From the NCBI GenBank assembly GCA_020796225.1, contig CM036764.1, forward strand, positions 25,766,233 to 25,830,232: a stretch of DNA of 64,000 nucleotides. Reading direction: 5' to 3'. Position 1 is the first letter of the stretch. The number at the start of each line of letters is the position of its first letter. A program made the position numbers and the translations under genes. Under the pieces are notes generated by a model. That model was not told the DNA's origin. It saw only the letters and a list, made by a program, of their open reading frames with translations, and did no database searches. Shown piece by piece: positions 44,651 to 55,928 of this stretch. This stretch comes from Arion vulgaris. Taxonomy: Eukaryota > Mollusca > Gastropoda > Stylommatophora > Arionidae.

Positions 44651-46170
44651 TAGTCTCATATACTGGGAGAGAACTATTATCTCCACTTACGCTTAGTTTG
44701 TTTGTTTTTTTATTTCCTGTGCGCTATTTCTTAATCTCGTGCGTGTACTGAAAGGTCTTGTTATTGGGAATTGCTTGAGATGCAGTTACCGACACTAGCA
44801 AGGTCACCCACCAACACACTTCCAATCACAACATCATGTTCCTCCGCAGTTCTTTATGGTAGATCTTTTCTCACCCGCATTTATAGGTGAGTAATGCGTT
44901 CAATAACTCCTTAACCTAACTGGTATTGCCCTGTGAAATAACGTTTTTACTCGCAACTTTCTTTACTGTATATCTGTACTTCTGATTCCTCTGTGTTTCT
45001 GTTTGTGTTTCTGTCAATATATTGATGTACGTTTGTGTTGATATGTTTATTGTGAAGGTATGTATGTCTTAATCTTACCATCGCTCTGTGTTTCTTCTCT
45101 ATGTTGATGTATGTCTGTGTTGATATCTGTTTATGGTGAAGATATGTCTGTCTTACCATCTTGCTATGTTTTATCCTGTCCATTTTTACTTCTTTCTGTG
45201 TTTACGAATGTATATGTTTCTTCCTGTCTGTGTTTCTATCTAACTGTATGTATGAAAATGTATATTCTTCCTGTCTGTGTTTCTCCTGTCTGTATTTCAC
45301 ACATTAGAGTATGAAGTATTCACATTTCTAGGCTCTAATCTTCGGAAGGTAGGAGGGCAAATTTAGGAGGGAGGAGGGAGAACCTCTAGCTCTCTTGATA
45401 TATATATACACCCACGCTTAAAGAAATGTTCAATTGTTGACTAGAAAAAAAAACTGTACAGGCTTATAAGATTATCGTGACTGCAATCAGTGCGACGCAG
45501 TAGGTGTTCAGTCCCGTTGTGCTCACTGAAAGTGTTAGAGACCGAGCTTGAACTCAGTATATAATAGCTACGTTGAATGCTCTCAATTGTTCCGTTACTC
45601 CGAATGCCACTTATCCGTACTTACATATGTGCACTACACGGATTTAGATTACATTAGGTTTGCATTCTTCTACGTGTGGTTACTGTTGTCCATTTCACCA
45701 ACCCCTGCTACGCTGGTTTAATGGATAAATGAGAATAGTTCTCTTCTAAATCTTGAATATTAAACTTATAAAAATTGTGATGCAAACACTTGTTATGTTG
45801 CTCGCAAACTTCTCTCCAAAAGTGACAGTCTTTTTGTTTTCTTATAGAAATAAAACAAAACTTTTGCAAACTTATTTTTTCTATGTTCGAGGGCTCTCTG
45901 TAGCTTGAAGGTTTTCTGCTTCCTTCAGAGACTTTTCTGCGTGGAGAGATCCGGATATTTTCCAGCGAACCCTGATCTTATCGTAGGTGTGATCGAGTTC
46001 CTAGTCATATAGAAACGAACAATAAAACGTAGGTACTGTATTTATATTGAGAACATAAAAAGAACCCTTGGCAGTTAAAAATCGATAGAAAAAAATTGTA
46101 AAGATTGTGCTGAACAAATTTTATTTAAAACAATTAAAATAAAATTTCAACAAATGTTCAGTCTTAAAAT
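44651..46170. other. no gene; imperfect TCTGTGTTGATAT repeats
   Basis: From about 44990 to 45290 phrases such as CTGTGTTTCT and TTGATGTATGT recur irregularly. The remainder is unassigned. Confidence 0.45.
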
Positions 46171-46174
46171 TTGT

Positions 46175-46272
46175 GGCTACATAGTTAGTGATCTCTTGCT
46201 GAGATCTTCATGTGTAAGAAAAGATCGGAGCAAACATTGTGATTCACCGGCGTGTAATGATGATGGTCATAT
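46175..46272 (+). repeat. dispersed repeat, inverted partner at 47522-47600
   Basis: GCTGAGATCTTCATGTGTAAGAAA at 46198-46221 is the exact reverse complement of 47573-47596. Similarity continues through CACCG-GTG-AATG-TGATGGTC-TATC on both sides. Confidence 0.75.
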
Positions 46273-46604
46273 CAATCAATGAATCATTTTGTCGTTTATG
46301 TGTTCTCAAGCATTTTACGATGTTTGCTCGGGTGCCACTCAAACGTGGTAAATGATCTGTTGGACGAGATGAGCTTGAAGTGGAATTGTGTGCCGTAACA
46401 GTTTGTTGGCTTCAAGAATGCATGAAAATGATATTTCGTTTAAGCTAAACGCTAATGTTTTTGTTGTTCATTTAATGACTATCAGTTTTCTGCACGGTTT
46501 GAGAAACAAATAAATACATAAATAGACAAGATAGTGTAACGCTTTCGAAACAAAGAGAAATAGATATATAGCTACATATGACTATTTTTGAAAGATAAAG
46601 AAAT

Positions 46605-46690
46605 GGATCTTACGACATGCCTTGTAGGTCGCAGTGTTACTATTCTTTGCTCCCCTTATCGAGCCGACAACAAACGGGCGAGTCGCAATC
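46605..46690 (-). mobile_element. SINE-B fragment
   Basis: Minus strand: GGGGAGCAAAGAATAGTAACAC, TGCGACCTACAAGGCATGTCG. Only the first 80 bp of the family remains. Confidence 0.8.
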
Positions 46691-46914
46691 TAATGATGGA
46701 ATATTCAATGGATGATGGTGCATGCAACTGATGATGGAATATGCAATTGGTAAGATGGTAAGTGGATTTACATTCGAATGTATTACATGCATCATTGACC
46801 AAGAAATAGAAAGATGAGGACAGATAAATATATATATATATATTTTTAGCTATAGGAATTTAAACAAATTTCATAGTTTATATATTATAATTTTCATATC
46901 TATATGTTTATATA

Positions 46915-47215
46915 AGATAGATAGACGGATAGACAGGCAATCAGAAAGACAGACAGAGGTACACACGGACAAATGGACAGACATACGGACAGAAGAACGA
47001 ACGGATTGGCAGAGGGATGGATGGGTGGGTAGATGGATGGATGAGAAATTAGATGGATGGGTGTATAGGCAGATAGATAGATGGATAAGTAACTGGATGG
47101 ATGAGTAGATGGATAGATGGGTTAATGGATAGTTGGATGGATGGGAGATGGATGGATAGATGGGTAGAGGGACAGATGGATATTCGAATGTTAATAGACA
47201 AACAGACAGACAGAA
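46915..47215. repeat. GATG/GATA/GACA microsatellite
   Basis: Imperfect GATG, GATA and GACA tetranucleotides; a short (TA) run lies upstream at about 46830-46846. Confidence 0.92.
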
Positions 47216-47521
47216 GAATAAAATATAATATAACCAAAAAAATAGAATATTACAACTAAGAGTGTGTCCTTTCTCCTATATTATATCCGCTCATGTAATA
47301 ATAAAAACAATATAATTATTGATAAAACACTATTTTTATCTATAGTCTACATTACCAGGTAATATGCTATAACTTCCCACATAACATTATTGAAATGGTT
47401 TTTTTTCTGTAACTTCTCACTAAATCTGTTGTTTGTTTTACGTGTGCTCAACATTCCACTCTGGAAGAAAGAGAGAATTTGTTTCACTATCATTACAATT
47501 CTTCAGCGCTTGATTGATAGA
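47216..47521. other. no recognised feature
   Basis: AT-rich, no motif. Confidence 0.4.
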
Positions 47522-47600
47522 TAGGACCTTCAACATTGCACTTCGGTGAGTAGCCATTTGTGCTCCTTTCTCTTTCTTACACATGAAGATCTCAGCGTCA
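47522..47600 (-). repeat. dispersed repeat, inverted partner of 46175-46272
   Basis: See the plus-strand partner. It lies 140 bp from a tRNA-like segment in the same orientation (47740-47960) and may be part of the same SINE. Confidence 0.7.
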
Positions 47601-47739
47601 GTGCAGAACTCCGTAACGCCGGTACAGGTCAGCTATGTAATTTTAGAGATGGTGAAAATATTGTGTATGAATTGTTTTTAAAATCGTTTTAATGAATTTT
47701 GTCCTGGCAGCGGCTTTCTAGTCTACTTTTCTTGATTTT

Positions 47740-47960
47740 GAACATCCAAGGGTTCTTTAACGTGCTTAAATTGGACCAACGTTTTATCGTCTGTCTTCGA
47801 TAGGACTAGAACACGATCTCCACCTACACTGAGATCAAAGATCTCTGGAAAAACATGCCGATGGCTCCACGAGGGAGCAAACCCAGTATCTTTGGAACCA
47901 GAGACGAGCACCTAGTCTCTACGACACAGAGACCCCTGCATCGCTAGCTATCCCTCCACT
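47740..47960 (-). mobile_element. probable SINE with tRNA-like or other head
   Basis: Minus strand: AGGGATAGCTAGCGATGCAGGGG, GGTTCCAAAGATACTGGG and TTAAAGAACCCTTGG. The first two are weak A/B boxes. The CACGTTAAAGAACCCTTGG phrase is a form I recall from other invertebrate repeats. Confidence 0.4.
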
Positions 47961-48033
47961 ACTTTCATTTCTTCTTATATCTTTCTTCTTGGATCGCGAG
48001 AGAGATATCTTTCTTCTCACTTATCCTCCTACC

Positions 48034-48290
48034 CGCCCATGTGATGACGGGGCCTGGAAGGCAAACAAAGAACGGTATCACTGCGACCTATAAGGCATGT
48101 CGTAAGAGGCGACTGAGGTAGGACCTAGGGAAGCTACCCTAGTAAACAAAAAGAGTCGCAGGAATTGGATTTGCTGGCCTACTTGTAGGCGCATAAGTGG
48201 CACAACGTACAATCGCTTTTAGGCTCAGATCACATACATATCACAAAGAGTGGTTAACAAGTTGTCGATATGGAGCGTTCGAAGAAGAAG
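48034..48290 (+). mobile_element. SINE-B copy, full length, 11-bp TSD
   Basis: CACTGCGACCTATAAGG, CATGTCGTAAGAGGCGACTGA, GACCTAGGGAAGCTACCC, TGCTGGCCTACTTGTAGGCGC, CACAACGTACAATCGC, GTTAACAAGTTGTCGA, and a GAAGAAGAAG tail. ATCC-T/A-CCTACC flanks it (48023-48033 and 48291-48301; one mismatch). No clear tRNA-type boxes. Confidence 0.9.
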
Positions 48291-48301
48291 ATCCACCTAC
48301 C

Positions 48302-48682
48302 ATTCTTCCTCCATTAGAACACCAACTTTATTATATAATGCCATGCTACTTCATATTTCTATTATTACTCTATTGAAATTAAACAAACCCATCACTATAC
48401 TCTTTCTTCCGCAACGTTCCAATTTGTGTTTTGTTATCTTTTAGGGAAAAACGGTAACATCCCATTTTCCCAGGCACCCTCTAGCTACATATTATTTATA
48501 TTATGATTGTTCTAGAAGATTCCTGACATAGGTATTAGATAACAAGGTTACACACAGGTATCCACTTGATGTTTCACAGTAGGCACACGAATACAAACAT
48601 TTAGATGAGGTTGTAAACTTATTGTAACCAAGTGATTCCTGGAAAGGATGATTGCTGGGTTAAGGCTAGTTGAGTTTTAAAA
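48302..48682. other. no recognised feature
   Basis: No signature seen. Confidence 0.4.
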
Positions 48683-48690
48683 GTTTAGAG

Positions 48691-49135
48691 CATAGATTCC
48701 CAAACTTTTTCGGAAAATCGCCCACTGTGCACAACATAAACTTTGTAACGCCCTCCACATTATAACAGTTTGCCAGCGGCCCCCTCTCATATTCGTCACC
48801 TTTCAACTCCCAAAGGAGCACAGGTCTTCAACAAACTTCTTCCAGCTGTCCCTCTCTTGCCAACCCTTCCAATTCTTTCCATGTGTTATCTATCCTTTTA
48901 ATATCAGCCTCCAGCCCTCCTCCACATATATACCTGCTCTATTTTCTCTTTGACATAGAAAATTGATATATATATGTATGTAATACATGGTCAATTTTCA
49001 AATAATAAAATGTATGAAATAGAAAATTGGTGAAAAAATGGATCGTGTAAGACGCGCATAAGATGAATTTAAATGCAGAATTCAAATTTTAAAATGATTA
49101 TTCAATCGCAAAATAACGAAAATAATTTATTTTAA
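48691..49135. mobile_element. Buster-like hAT MITE family C, right end lost
   Basis: Starts CATAGATTCCCAAACTTTTTCGG after GTTTAGAG, then ACAACATAAACTTTGTAACG, ATTATAACAGTTTGCCA, TTGACATAGAAAATTGATATA, TGGATCGTGTAAGA and ATTCAATCGCAAAAT, as in 60256-60708 and, inverted, 55229-55670. Truncated near 49135. Contains a LINE tail (48815-48935). Confidence 0.82.
48815..48935 (-). mobile_element. LINE 3' tail inserted in MITE
   Basis: Minus strand: CTGGAGGCTGATATTAAAAGG, ACATGGAAAGAATTGGAAGGG and GAGTTGAAAGGTGACGA, giving LEADIKRIDNTWKELEGLA. It breaks the CAACGCCCCCTCC block seen intact at 60340. No clean TSD. Confidence 0.75.
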
Positions 49136-49249
49136 AATACGACGAAGTCAACAAATTATAAGACAGTCAATAACTGAAAAGGGAATCAGTAACTGATAAA
49201 TGTGTGGTCAAGTGTCTAGAACGATGACCTAGTGAAGAATGTAGAGTGC

Positions 49250-50235
49250 TAATGTAGGCAAGTGTGTAGAGCGATGGTAAAGGCAAGTGTGTAGAGTGCT
49301 AATGTAGGCTAGAGTGTAGAGTGGTGGTAAAGGCAAGTGTGTACAGTGCTGGTGTAGTCAAGTGTAGAGTGATGGTAAAGGCAAGTGTGTAGAGTGCTGG
49401 TGTAGTCAAGTGTGTAGAGTGATAATGTTGTCAAGTGTATGTATATTGAAGTGTAGGAAACTGTGTATAATTTTGTAGACAAATGTGTAGAATGGTGTAG
49501 GCAAGTGTGTAGAGTAATGGTGTAGGCAAGTATGTATAATGGTGTAGGCAAGTGTGTAGAGTAATGGTGTAGGCAAGTATGTAGAATGGTGTAGGCAAGT
49601 GTGTAGAGTAATGGTGTAGGCAAGTGTGTAGAGTAATGGTGTAAGTAAATGTGTAGAATGGTGTAGGCAAGTGTGTAGAGTAATGGTATAGGCAAGTGTG
49701 TAAAGTAATGGTGTAGGCAAGTGTGTAGAGTAAATGTGTAGAATGGTGTAGACAAGTGTGTAGAATGGTGTAGGCAAGTGAGAAAAGTGGTCTAGTCAAA
49801 TGTGTAGAATAAATGTACAATCAAGTGAGTAGAGTGATGGTGTAGGCAAGTGTGTAGAATGATGTAAGTAGTCAAATGTGTAGATTGATAGTGCAGTCAA
49901 ATATGAAGATTGATGGTGAGGTCAAATGTGTAGATTGATAGTGCAGTCAAATATGAAGATTGATGGTGAGGTCAAATGTGTAGATTTATAGTGCAGTCAA
50001 ATATTAAGATTGATGGTGAGGTTAAATGTGTAGATTGATAGTGCAGTCAAATATGAAGATCGATGGTGAGGTCAAATGTGTAGATTTATAGTGCAGTCAA
50101 ATATGAAGATCGATGGTGAGGTCAAATGTGTAGATTTATAGTGCAGTCAAATATTAAGATTGATGGTGAGGTCAAATGTGTAGATTGATAGTGCAGTCAA
50201 ATATGAAGATCGATGGTGAGGTCAAATGTGTAGAG
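49250..50235. repeat. compound array: about 25-bp units then 50-bp units
   Basis: Left half (to about 49870): irregular GTGTAGAGTAATGGTGTAGGCAAGT units, some shortened. Right half (49880-50235): 50-bp units GTGTAGATTGATAGTGCAGTC plus AAATATGAAGATTGATGGTGAGGTC. The 50-bp unit looks like a dimer of two diverged 25-bp units, a small higher-order repeat. Minus-strand His/Thr/Leu-rich frames up to 148 codons are artefacts. Confidence 0.93.
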
Positions 50236-50269
50236 AGAATTGTGTAGTCAAGTGTGGAGATAGAGAAAC

Positions 50270-51090
50270 TTATATTATTTTCCTGTATAAACACACGTTA
50301 CAATTGACGTGCACTAACTATATATATATATATAATGGAGGAGTTATTGTATGAAAGGCTAGGAAGGATAATATAAATATATTTACCAGTAGTACTGTGA
50401 GGTATTGAACACTCACACCATGCGACACTATATGCATGCTTTTACATTTACACTTTGGTTTAGTTTCATACAGTACATTTTGTGAGTTCTGTGCAAAGTG
50501 CATCTTTTGGAGAAAGTTATTTCTCTTACCTGGGGGACAAAACAACGGTCACACTGCCTGTTTAGAGGAATTCTTTCTTGCTATGCTAATCTCTCGAAAT
50601 ATCTTAACGCTTCGTTTTCGTAACGAACTTCTATGGCTTAGAACTTCATTTTTTATATTATCTGTTTTCTTTTTTTTTTAAATGCATAAGAATTATTATT
50701 TGATTATACACCGTGAATCACCTATTGTTGTATGAATGTTTTCTATGGTGTTGTTTATGATAAGGAACAAATATTGTTTCCTCACGCTTTCCAAGTTTTC
50801 TCATGTTTTTTTGTTGTTGCTTGCGTGTTACTTTCCAACCTTTTTCGCTCCATTTTCAACTAACCTTTTTTATATCATTTAACGTACGTTGTAATTGATT
50901 ACACAGAAGGTGGCGGGCGGTTGAGTGTCTGTATGATGTATCGCTTTTTTTCAATTTCATTCGTAGATTGTTTATTGATTTCCGATATTTTTTTTAGTTA
51001 CAAGTTTTCTTTGTTATGGTGTGTTCGATTGTGTTTTACTGGATATCAAGTTGTGATCGAAAGTCTTATTTTTTTAAAATTATAAGTATA
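50270..51090. other. no recognised feature
   Basis: T-rich. Frames of 75-81 codons without motifs; a short (TA) run near 50320. Confidence 0.45.
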
Positions 51091-51094
51091 TGTA

Positions 51095-52420
51095 CGAGGG
51101 AAGTCAATAAGTAAGCCACAAATGGCTGTAGAAAAATAACTAAACATGATAACAACTTGAAACCAGTTTATTTTTATACATACATTGTTCCTTTATTTCT
51201 CAACACAGTTTCTACCAATATTGATGCACTTATCACATCGTTTTATCAATCATCCCAAACCAGCTGCATAGAACTGCGGGCTCTGTTTTCTAAACCACGT
51301 TTTCATTTCACATTCAACTTCGGCGTCATTCACGAAATGTCTCCCACCAAGGTGGGTTTTCAGTGGACCAAAGAGGTGGAAATCGCTAGGGCTAAGTCGG
51401 GACTGTAAGGTGGATGTTCCAGAACTTCCCACCTTAGTTGGTTAATTTTCTCCAGAGTTAATCGAGCCGTATGTGGTCTGGCATTGTCATGAACAAGCAA
51501 CACTCCTCTAATCAGCAACCCTGGACGTTTTTTCGAATTGCATCATGAAGCATCGATAGAACTTCACAGTACGATTCGGAATTCACATTGTCACCTTTCT
51601 TCATGAAATTGATTAATAGCACTCCCTGACAATCCCAGAACACCGTCAACATAACCTCCCTGCTGATGGCGTAACCTTGAATATTTGGACAAGGCGAAGA
51701 AGGATGTTTCTACTGCATTCACGCACGTTTTGATTCGGGCTGGTAGTGATGCACCCATGATTCATCCCCAGTAACAATCCTGTTCAGCATCTCTTCTCCT
51801 TCATCTTCGTATCGACAGAGATGATGCACGGACAAGCCAAATCGGTTCATTTTGTGTTCCTCTTTCAATTGTCTGGGTACCCACCTTGAGCACACTTTCT
51901 TAAATTTCATTCGATCATGCGTTATGCTGTATGCTGAACCATGTGAGCACCCTATTGCAGATGCTACAGAGTCTATTGTTACTTGTCTGTCACCTCTAAT
52001 CATCTCCTCCACCCGCAGCACTGATGCTTCTGTTGCAATCTCAACAGGACGATCAGATCGAATTTCATCAACAATTTTAGAGCGTCCTTGAGAAAATGTT
52101 TCTACCCAACTATGCACCGTTTTACGGGACAAACATTTGTCAGCATAAACAGGAAGCATTTCCTTATGAATGTCCTTCGCAAGCAGTCCTTTTGCCCACA
52201 AAAACGCACAACAGCACGTTGCTCTTTGGTTGTACTCTCCGTAAGTACAGTCGCCATTTTGTTTATGCGCTGCGCATGCGCATGAGACACATAGCGCCAC
52301 CTGGCGAACAGGAATATAAAGTTGGATGTTGCTGTCACCTAATGACACTTTTAGAAAACACCAACTACATTTACCTACCATCTCACATAACTTTGTAGCT
52401 TACTTATTGACTTCCCCTCG
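51095..52420 (-). mobile_element. mariner element 1, complete ends, 1326 bp
   Basis: CGAGGGAAGTCAATAAGTAAGC at the left is mirrored by GCTTACTTATTGACTTCCCCTCG at the right, with a 1-base difference. TA flanks both ends (51093-51094, 52421-52422). One minus-strand transposase pseudogene fills it. The right flank is a (TA) microsatellite. Confidence 0.95.
51193..52257 (-). pseudogene. mariner transposase 1 (DD34D)
   Basis: The reading starts at MATVLTEST (52257), with EQRAVVRF, then after a frame change WAKGLLAKDIHKEMLPVYAD and SRKTVHSWVETFSQG (paired helix-turn-helix DNA-binding region), RWVPRQLKEEHKMNR, and the first catalytic block TGDESWVHHYQPESKR. FWDCQGVLL, HDNARPHTA (second Asp) and SPSDFHLFGPLK (third Asp) follow in other frames; the Asp-Asp spacing counts as 34. 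It ends at 51193, about 355 codons, normal for mariner. Defects: frameshift near 52195, TGA and TAG just after ESKRA (about 51705-51720), further shifts near 51640-51700, 51530 and 51395. Inactive. Confidence 0.92.
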
Positions 52421-52449
52421 TATATATATATATGGCCTTTTTCAGACGG

Positions 52450-52880
52450 TCAATTGGCAAGTGTTTTACTGTGACAACTTCTGAGTTTTCGCTTTTCTCT
52501 CTTGTCGTTCAGCTCGTATATAAGTCTCTTCTCAAAAGACTCTGCGCTCTTTCGTAATTTGGCTTTCCTCACAACTCTATCATCAGCTAGTCCCTCCCAT
52601 GTGCTGGGACCTATAGAAAAGTTTTTCATTGAGGCTTTGCAAACATCATTATATCTGAGCAGTGGTCTGCCCTGGTGCCTCTTCCTCCGAAAGTTCACAG
52701 AACAACATTTGTTTTGGTAAGCGGCAAGTTTCCATTTTTCTCACATGTCCCAACCATCTTAGTCGTCTACTGCTGATCATGCCCATGATGGAAGGCAGTT
52801 TTGCACGTTGCAGTACTTCAGAGTTGGTTATCTTGTCGTCCCACCTGATGTTCATAATCTTGCGGAGACATTGAAGGATA
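52450..52880 (-). mobile_element. LINE C-terminal remnant between the mariners
   Basis: Minus strand: MNIRWDDKITNSEVLQRAK, RRLRWLGHVRKMETCRLPKQ, LFCELSE, then in another frame HQGRPLLRYNDVCKASMKN and STWEGLADDR. Same subfamily as the large LINE at 8325-10153. Frameshift near 52665. Confidence 0.8.
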
Positions 52881-52890
52881 TATATATATA

Positions 52891-54224
52891 CGAGGGTGCA
52901 TTGAAAAGTAATGCTTCCAAGTCCATAACTTTATTAATAGTGTTCGGAGGCAATTGACACCGATATCAGAATAAAGTATATGTAAGTGTGTTTTCAGGAC
53001 AGTAAGTGTCAAGTGTCTGGAATGTTGCGCATGCGCACATTATCCAATATGGCGTCATACATGGAAATTCGGTTGAAGCAAAGAGCTGTGATTGAATTCT
53101 TGAAGGCCGAAGGTTGTGTTCCCATCGACATGCATCGGAGAATGAGAGCGGTATATGGTGACGCCTGTGTGGATGTGAGTACTGTTAGGAGGTGGGCAAG
53201 GACTGTTAAAGGCGACAATCCAGCGACAATGACCTTGCATGATCAGGCTCGCAGCGGACGACCAATTACAGCAGTGGATGAACAACACCAAGCTCGCGTG
53301 GACGAACTGATTCATGTCAATCGCCGCATCAAGCAAAAAGATGTCGCTACAATGCTTGAAATTTCGACTGAACGAGTACATCACATTATTCATGTATTGC
53401 TAGGGTATAGGAAAGTTTGTGCAAGATGGGTCCCTCGCATGCTGACACCGGAAATGAAACATCGCCGACATCAGGCGTGTCAGGAACACCTGACGCGATA
53501 TGAACGAGAAGGCGATGACTTTATCTGCCGAATTGTCACTGGCGATGAGTCATGGGTGCATCATTACGACCCTGAAAACAAGCGCCAGTCTATGGAATAC
53601 AGGCACAAAAACTCACCCACCCCAAAAAATTCAAAACTGTCGCGTCAGCGAAAAGGTTTTTGATGACCATTTTTGGGACTGCCATGGCGTAATCCACACA
53701 TAATTTTTGGAACGCGGCAATACTGTCAATTCTGATCGGTATGTGGAAACGATGAAGAAACTACGGGCAAGACTGCTACGTGTTCGTCCTGGAAAACACG
53801 CAGTCCTTCAACATGACAATGCTCGTCCACACACCAGTAGACAAACAGCGGCAGCATTAGAGCGTCTCAATTTTGACGACATTTTAGCGCACCCACCATA
53901 TAGCCCCGATTTGGCACCTTGTGACTTTTTCCTGTTCCCAAAGCTCAAGGAACATCTCAAGGGAAACAGATATACTTCTGACGAGGATGTGGCAGCAGAT
54001 GTGCGTACCTGGCTTCGTGAAAATCATCAGATTTTTCTTCGACGGGATGCAACAACTAGTTCGACGTTGGCGTGTGTGTGTGGAACGTGGAGGTGACTAT
54101 TTCGAAAAATGACTCTATCGTGTAGTGGACATCTCAAGCTTTCTGAAAATGTATGTTTCATTTGTAAATTATGTATATTAACAAAGTTATGGACTTTATG
54201 GCATTACTTTTCAATGCGCTCTCG
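52891..54224 (+). mobile_element. mariner element 2, complete ends, 1334 bp
   Basis: CGAGGGTGCATTGAAAAGTAATGC at the left and GCATTACTTTTCAATGCGCTCTCG at the right match at 22 of 24 positions by eye. TA flanks both ends, inside (TA) runs (52879-52890, 54225-54242). Carries one plus-strand transposase pseudogene. Confidence 0.95.
53049..54112 (+). pseudogene. mariner transposase 2, few defects
   Basis: The probable start is MASYMEIRLKQRAVIEF at 53049. Then DVSTVRRWARTVKG (second helix-turn-helix), RWVPRMLTPEMK, TGDESWVHHYDPENKRQS (first Asp), FWDCHGVIHT, QHDNARPHTSRQ (second Asp), SPDLAPCDFFLFPKLKEH (third Asp) and the end RGGDYFEK, stop at 54110-54112; about 355 codons. I count 35 residues between the second and third Asp, one more than the usual 34. 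Defects: single-base frame changes in an A run (about 53625-53631) and T runs (about 53669-53674 and 54031-54036), and one in-frame TAA (53701-53703). All three indels are in homopolymers, so some could be sequence errors. Confidence 0.92.
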
Positions 54225-54239
54225 TATATATATATATAT

Positions 54240-54720
54240 ATACACTGCAAGTTATATAGTATTAAAACTAAATTACGAATTTTCAATTCAAATGTTGTAT
54301 CAATCCTAACATATGCTAGCGAGAGTTGGAAAATGACTAAAGATATAGAAATCAAGTTGAATGCATTTGAAAATAGATGTCTGCGAAAATTATGAATATA
54401 AAATGGAACGAATTCAGGAGAAGTGATGAAATCAGAGATATGTCTGGTCAACCACTAGTGACAACTGTTATGGGAAAGAGAAGATGGAGATATGTTGGGC
54501 ACATCTTGAGGAGAAATGATCAACGAATATCAAAGCAGGCATTGAAGTGGGATGCAAAGGGTTCAAGAAAGAGAGGACGACCTAAGGAGACTCTAAAACG
54601 ACATTGCTGAGAGATGCAAGTAATATCGGTCTCAGTTCCATGGAGGAGATTGAGCGAGTTGCCCAGGATAGAGCGGAATGGAGAAATTACTTGCAGGCCC
54701 TATGTAACGTATAACGGTAC
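54240..54720 (+). mobile_element. LINE C-terminal remnant
   Basis: IKTKLRIFNSNVVSILTYASES, KLNAFENRCLRKL, then MGKRRWRYVGHILRRNDQRI and SKQALKWDAKGSRKRGRPKE, in two frames with stops. It starts right beside mariner 2. Same subfamily as 63690-63955. Confidence 0.8.
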
Positions 54721-54779
54721 AAGAGGAATTATATATATATACACAGAGATATGGTTTTACGAAGAATGACGAGAGTCCC

Positions 54780-55108
54780 ATGAACTGCTAAAATGACTAA
54801 TGTTGAGGTGTTGAATGAGATCAAGACACAGAGAAAGCTTATCATCAATATAAGAAAGAGACAGTCATCATTTTTCGGGCATGTGATGACAAAGGGAGGT
54901 TTAGAACACATTGTAACAACTGGTAAAATCGAGGGTAGACGAGACAGAGGAAGACAGAGAGATAAAATTTTGAATAACCTGACGTCATTGCACGGAAGAG
55001 CGTCAACATTTGAGATGATAGCAAACATCAGAGACAGAGATTTGTGGAGATCCATGATCGTCTACGCTAAGCCGGCACGTCACCTAATGATGATGATGTA
55101 CATATAAA
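54780..55108 (+). mobile_element. LINE C-terminal remnant, long open frame
   Basis: A 104-codon open frame: MTNVEVLNEIKTQRKLI, RKRQSSFFGHVMTKGGLEH, IVTTGKIEGRRDRGRQR and RDRDLWRSMIVYAKPARH, then a GATGATGATG tail. All conserved tail blocks lie in one frame, so this is a young copy, but with no RT core. Confidence 0.82.
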
Positions 55109-55228
55109 TTAAAAGAACGGCAAAAACTAGTAGAACAACTTGACAAAACTAGCAAGGAATATGGATCGGACATTAACGTCTAGAAAACGAACATCCTATT
55201 TGTCAGCAAAGAAGGGAAGACGCTAAAC

Positions 55229-55670
55229 TAGCGTTTCCCAAAGTGGGCTGTAACGCCCCCCAGTAGGCGTTCTAGGGGGGCGATAGTGGGTTAAGAAGAA
55301 TTTGGGAGGTGTTCAGACGATTAGTGGTTGGTGGCTCCTTAAAGAAGAAATTAATAAATATTTTAAAATAAATTATTTTCGTGATTTTTCGATTGAATAA
55401 TCATTAAAAATTTGAATTCTGCATTTTAATTCATCTTATGCCCATCTTACACGATCCATTTTTTCTTCAATTTTCTATTTCATGATTACAATCATTTGAA
55501 AATTGACCATGTATTACAGAAATATATATCAATTTTCTGTCAAAAAGAAAATAGAGCATGTATATTCATGTGGGAGGGGGGCGTTGGCAAACTGTTATAA
55601 TGTGGAGGGGCGTTACAAAGTTTATGTTGTGCAAAGTGGGCGGTGGACCACACAAGTTTGGGAATCTTTG
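55229..55670. mobile_element. Buster-like hAT MITE family C, inverted, 8-bp TSD
   Basis: Ends TAGCGTTTCCCAAAG and CTTTG-type (read inward CAAAGATTCCCAAAC) fit the hAT YARNG terminal pattern. CGCTAAAC is duplicated exactly (55221-55228, 55671-55678), with central TA. The interior matches 60256-60708 in reverse. Confidence 0.9.
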
Positions 55671-55928
55671 CGCTAAACTAAAAAAAATATATACAGTATA
55701 TATATAAATATACACGAAGAATTACTGAAACAAGTAAACAATATTTTAGATCTAGAAAACATGATTAAAAATGATGGTAGTTGTGATAAAGAGATTAAGA
55801 AGAAAATAGAAATGACCAAGAGTACATTCAATGAAATGAGCAAGCTACTAACAGATAACAAGTAAGCTACAGATGTGACGTATCAAGCGTTATATTTACT
55901 CGATATTTGTTATCGTAGTTAGAAACAT

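Noticed and set aside
49309..49820. His/Thr/Leu-rich minus ORFs of 123-148 codons
   Set aside because: Array translation in three frames.
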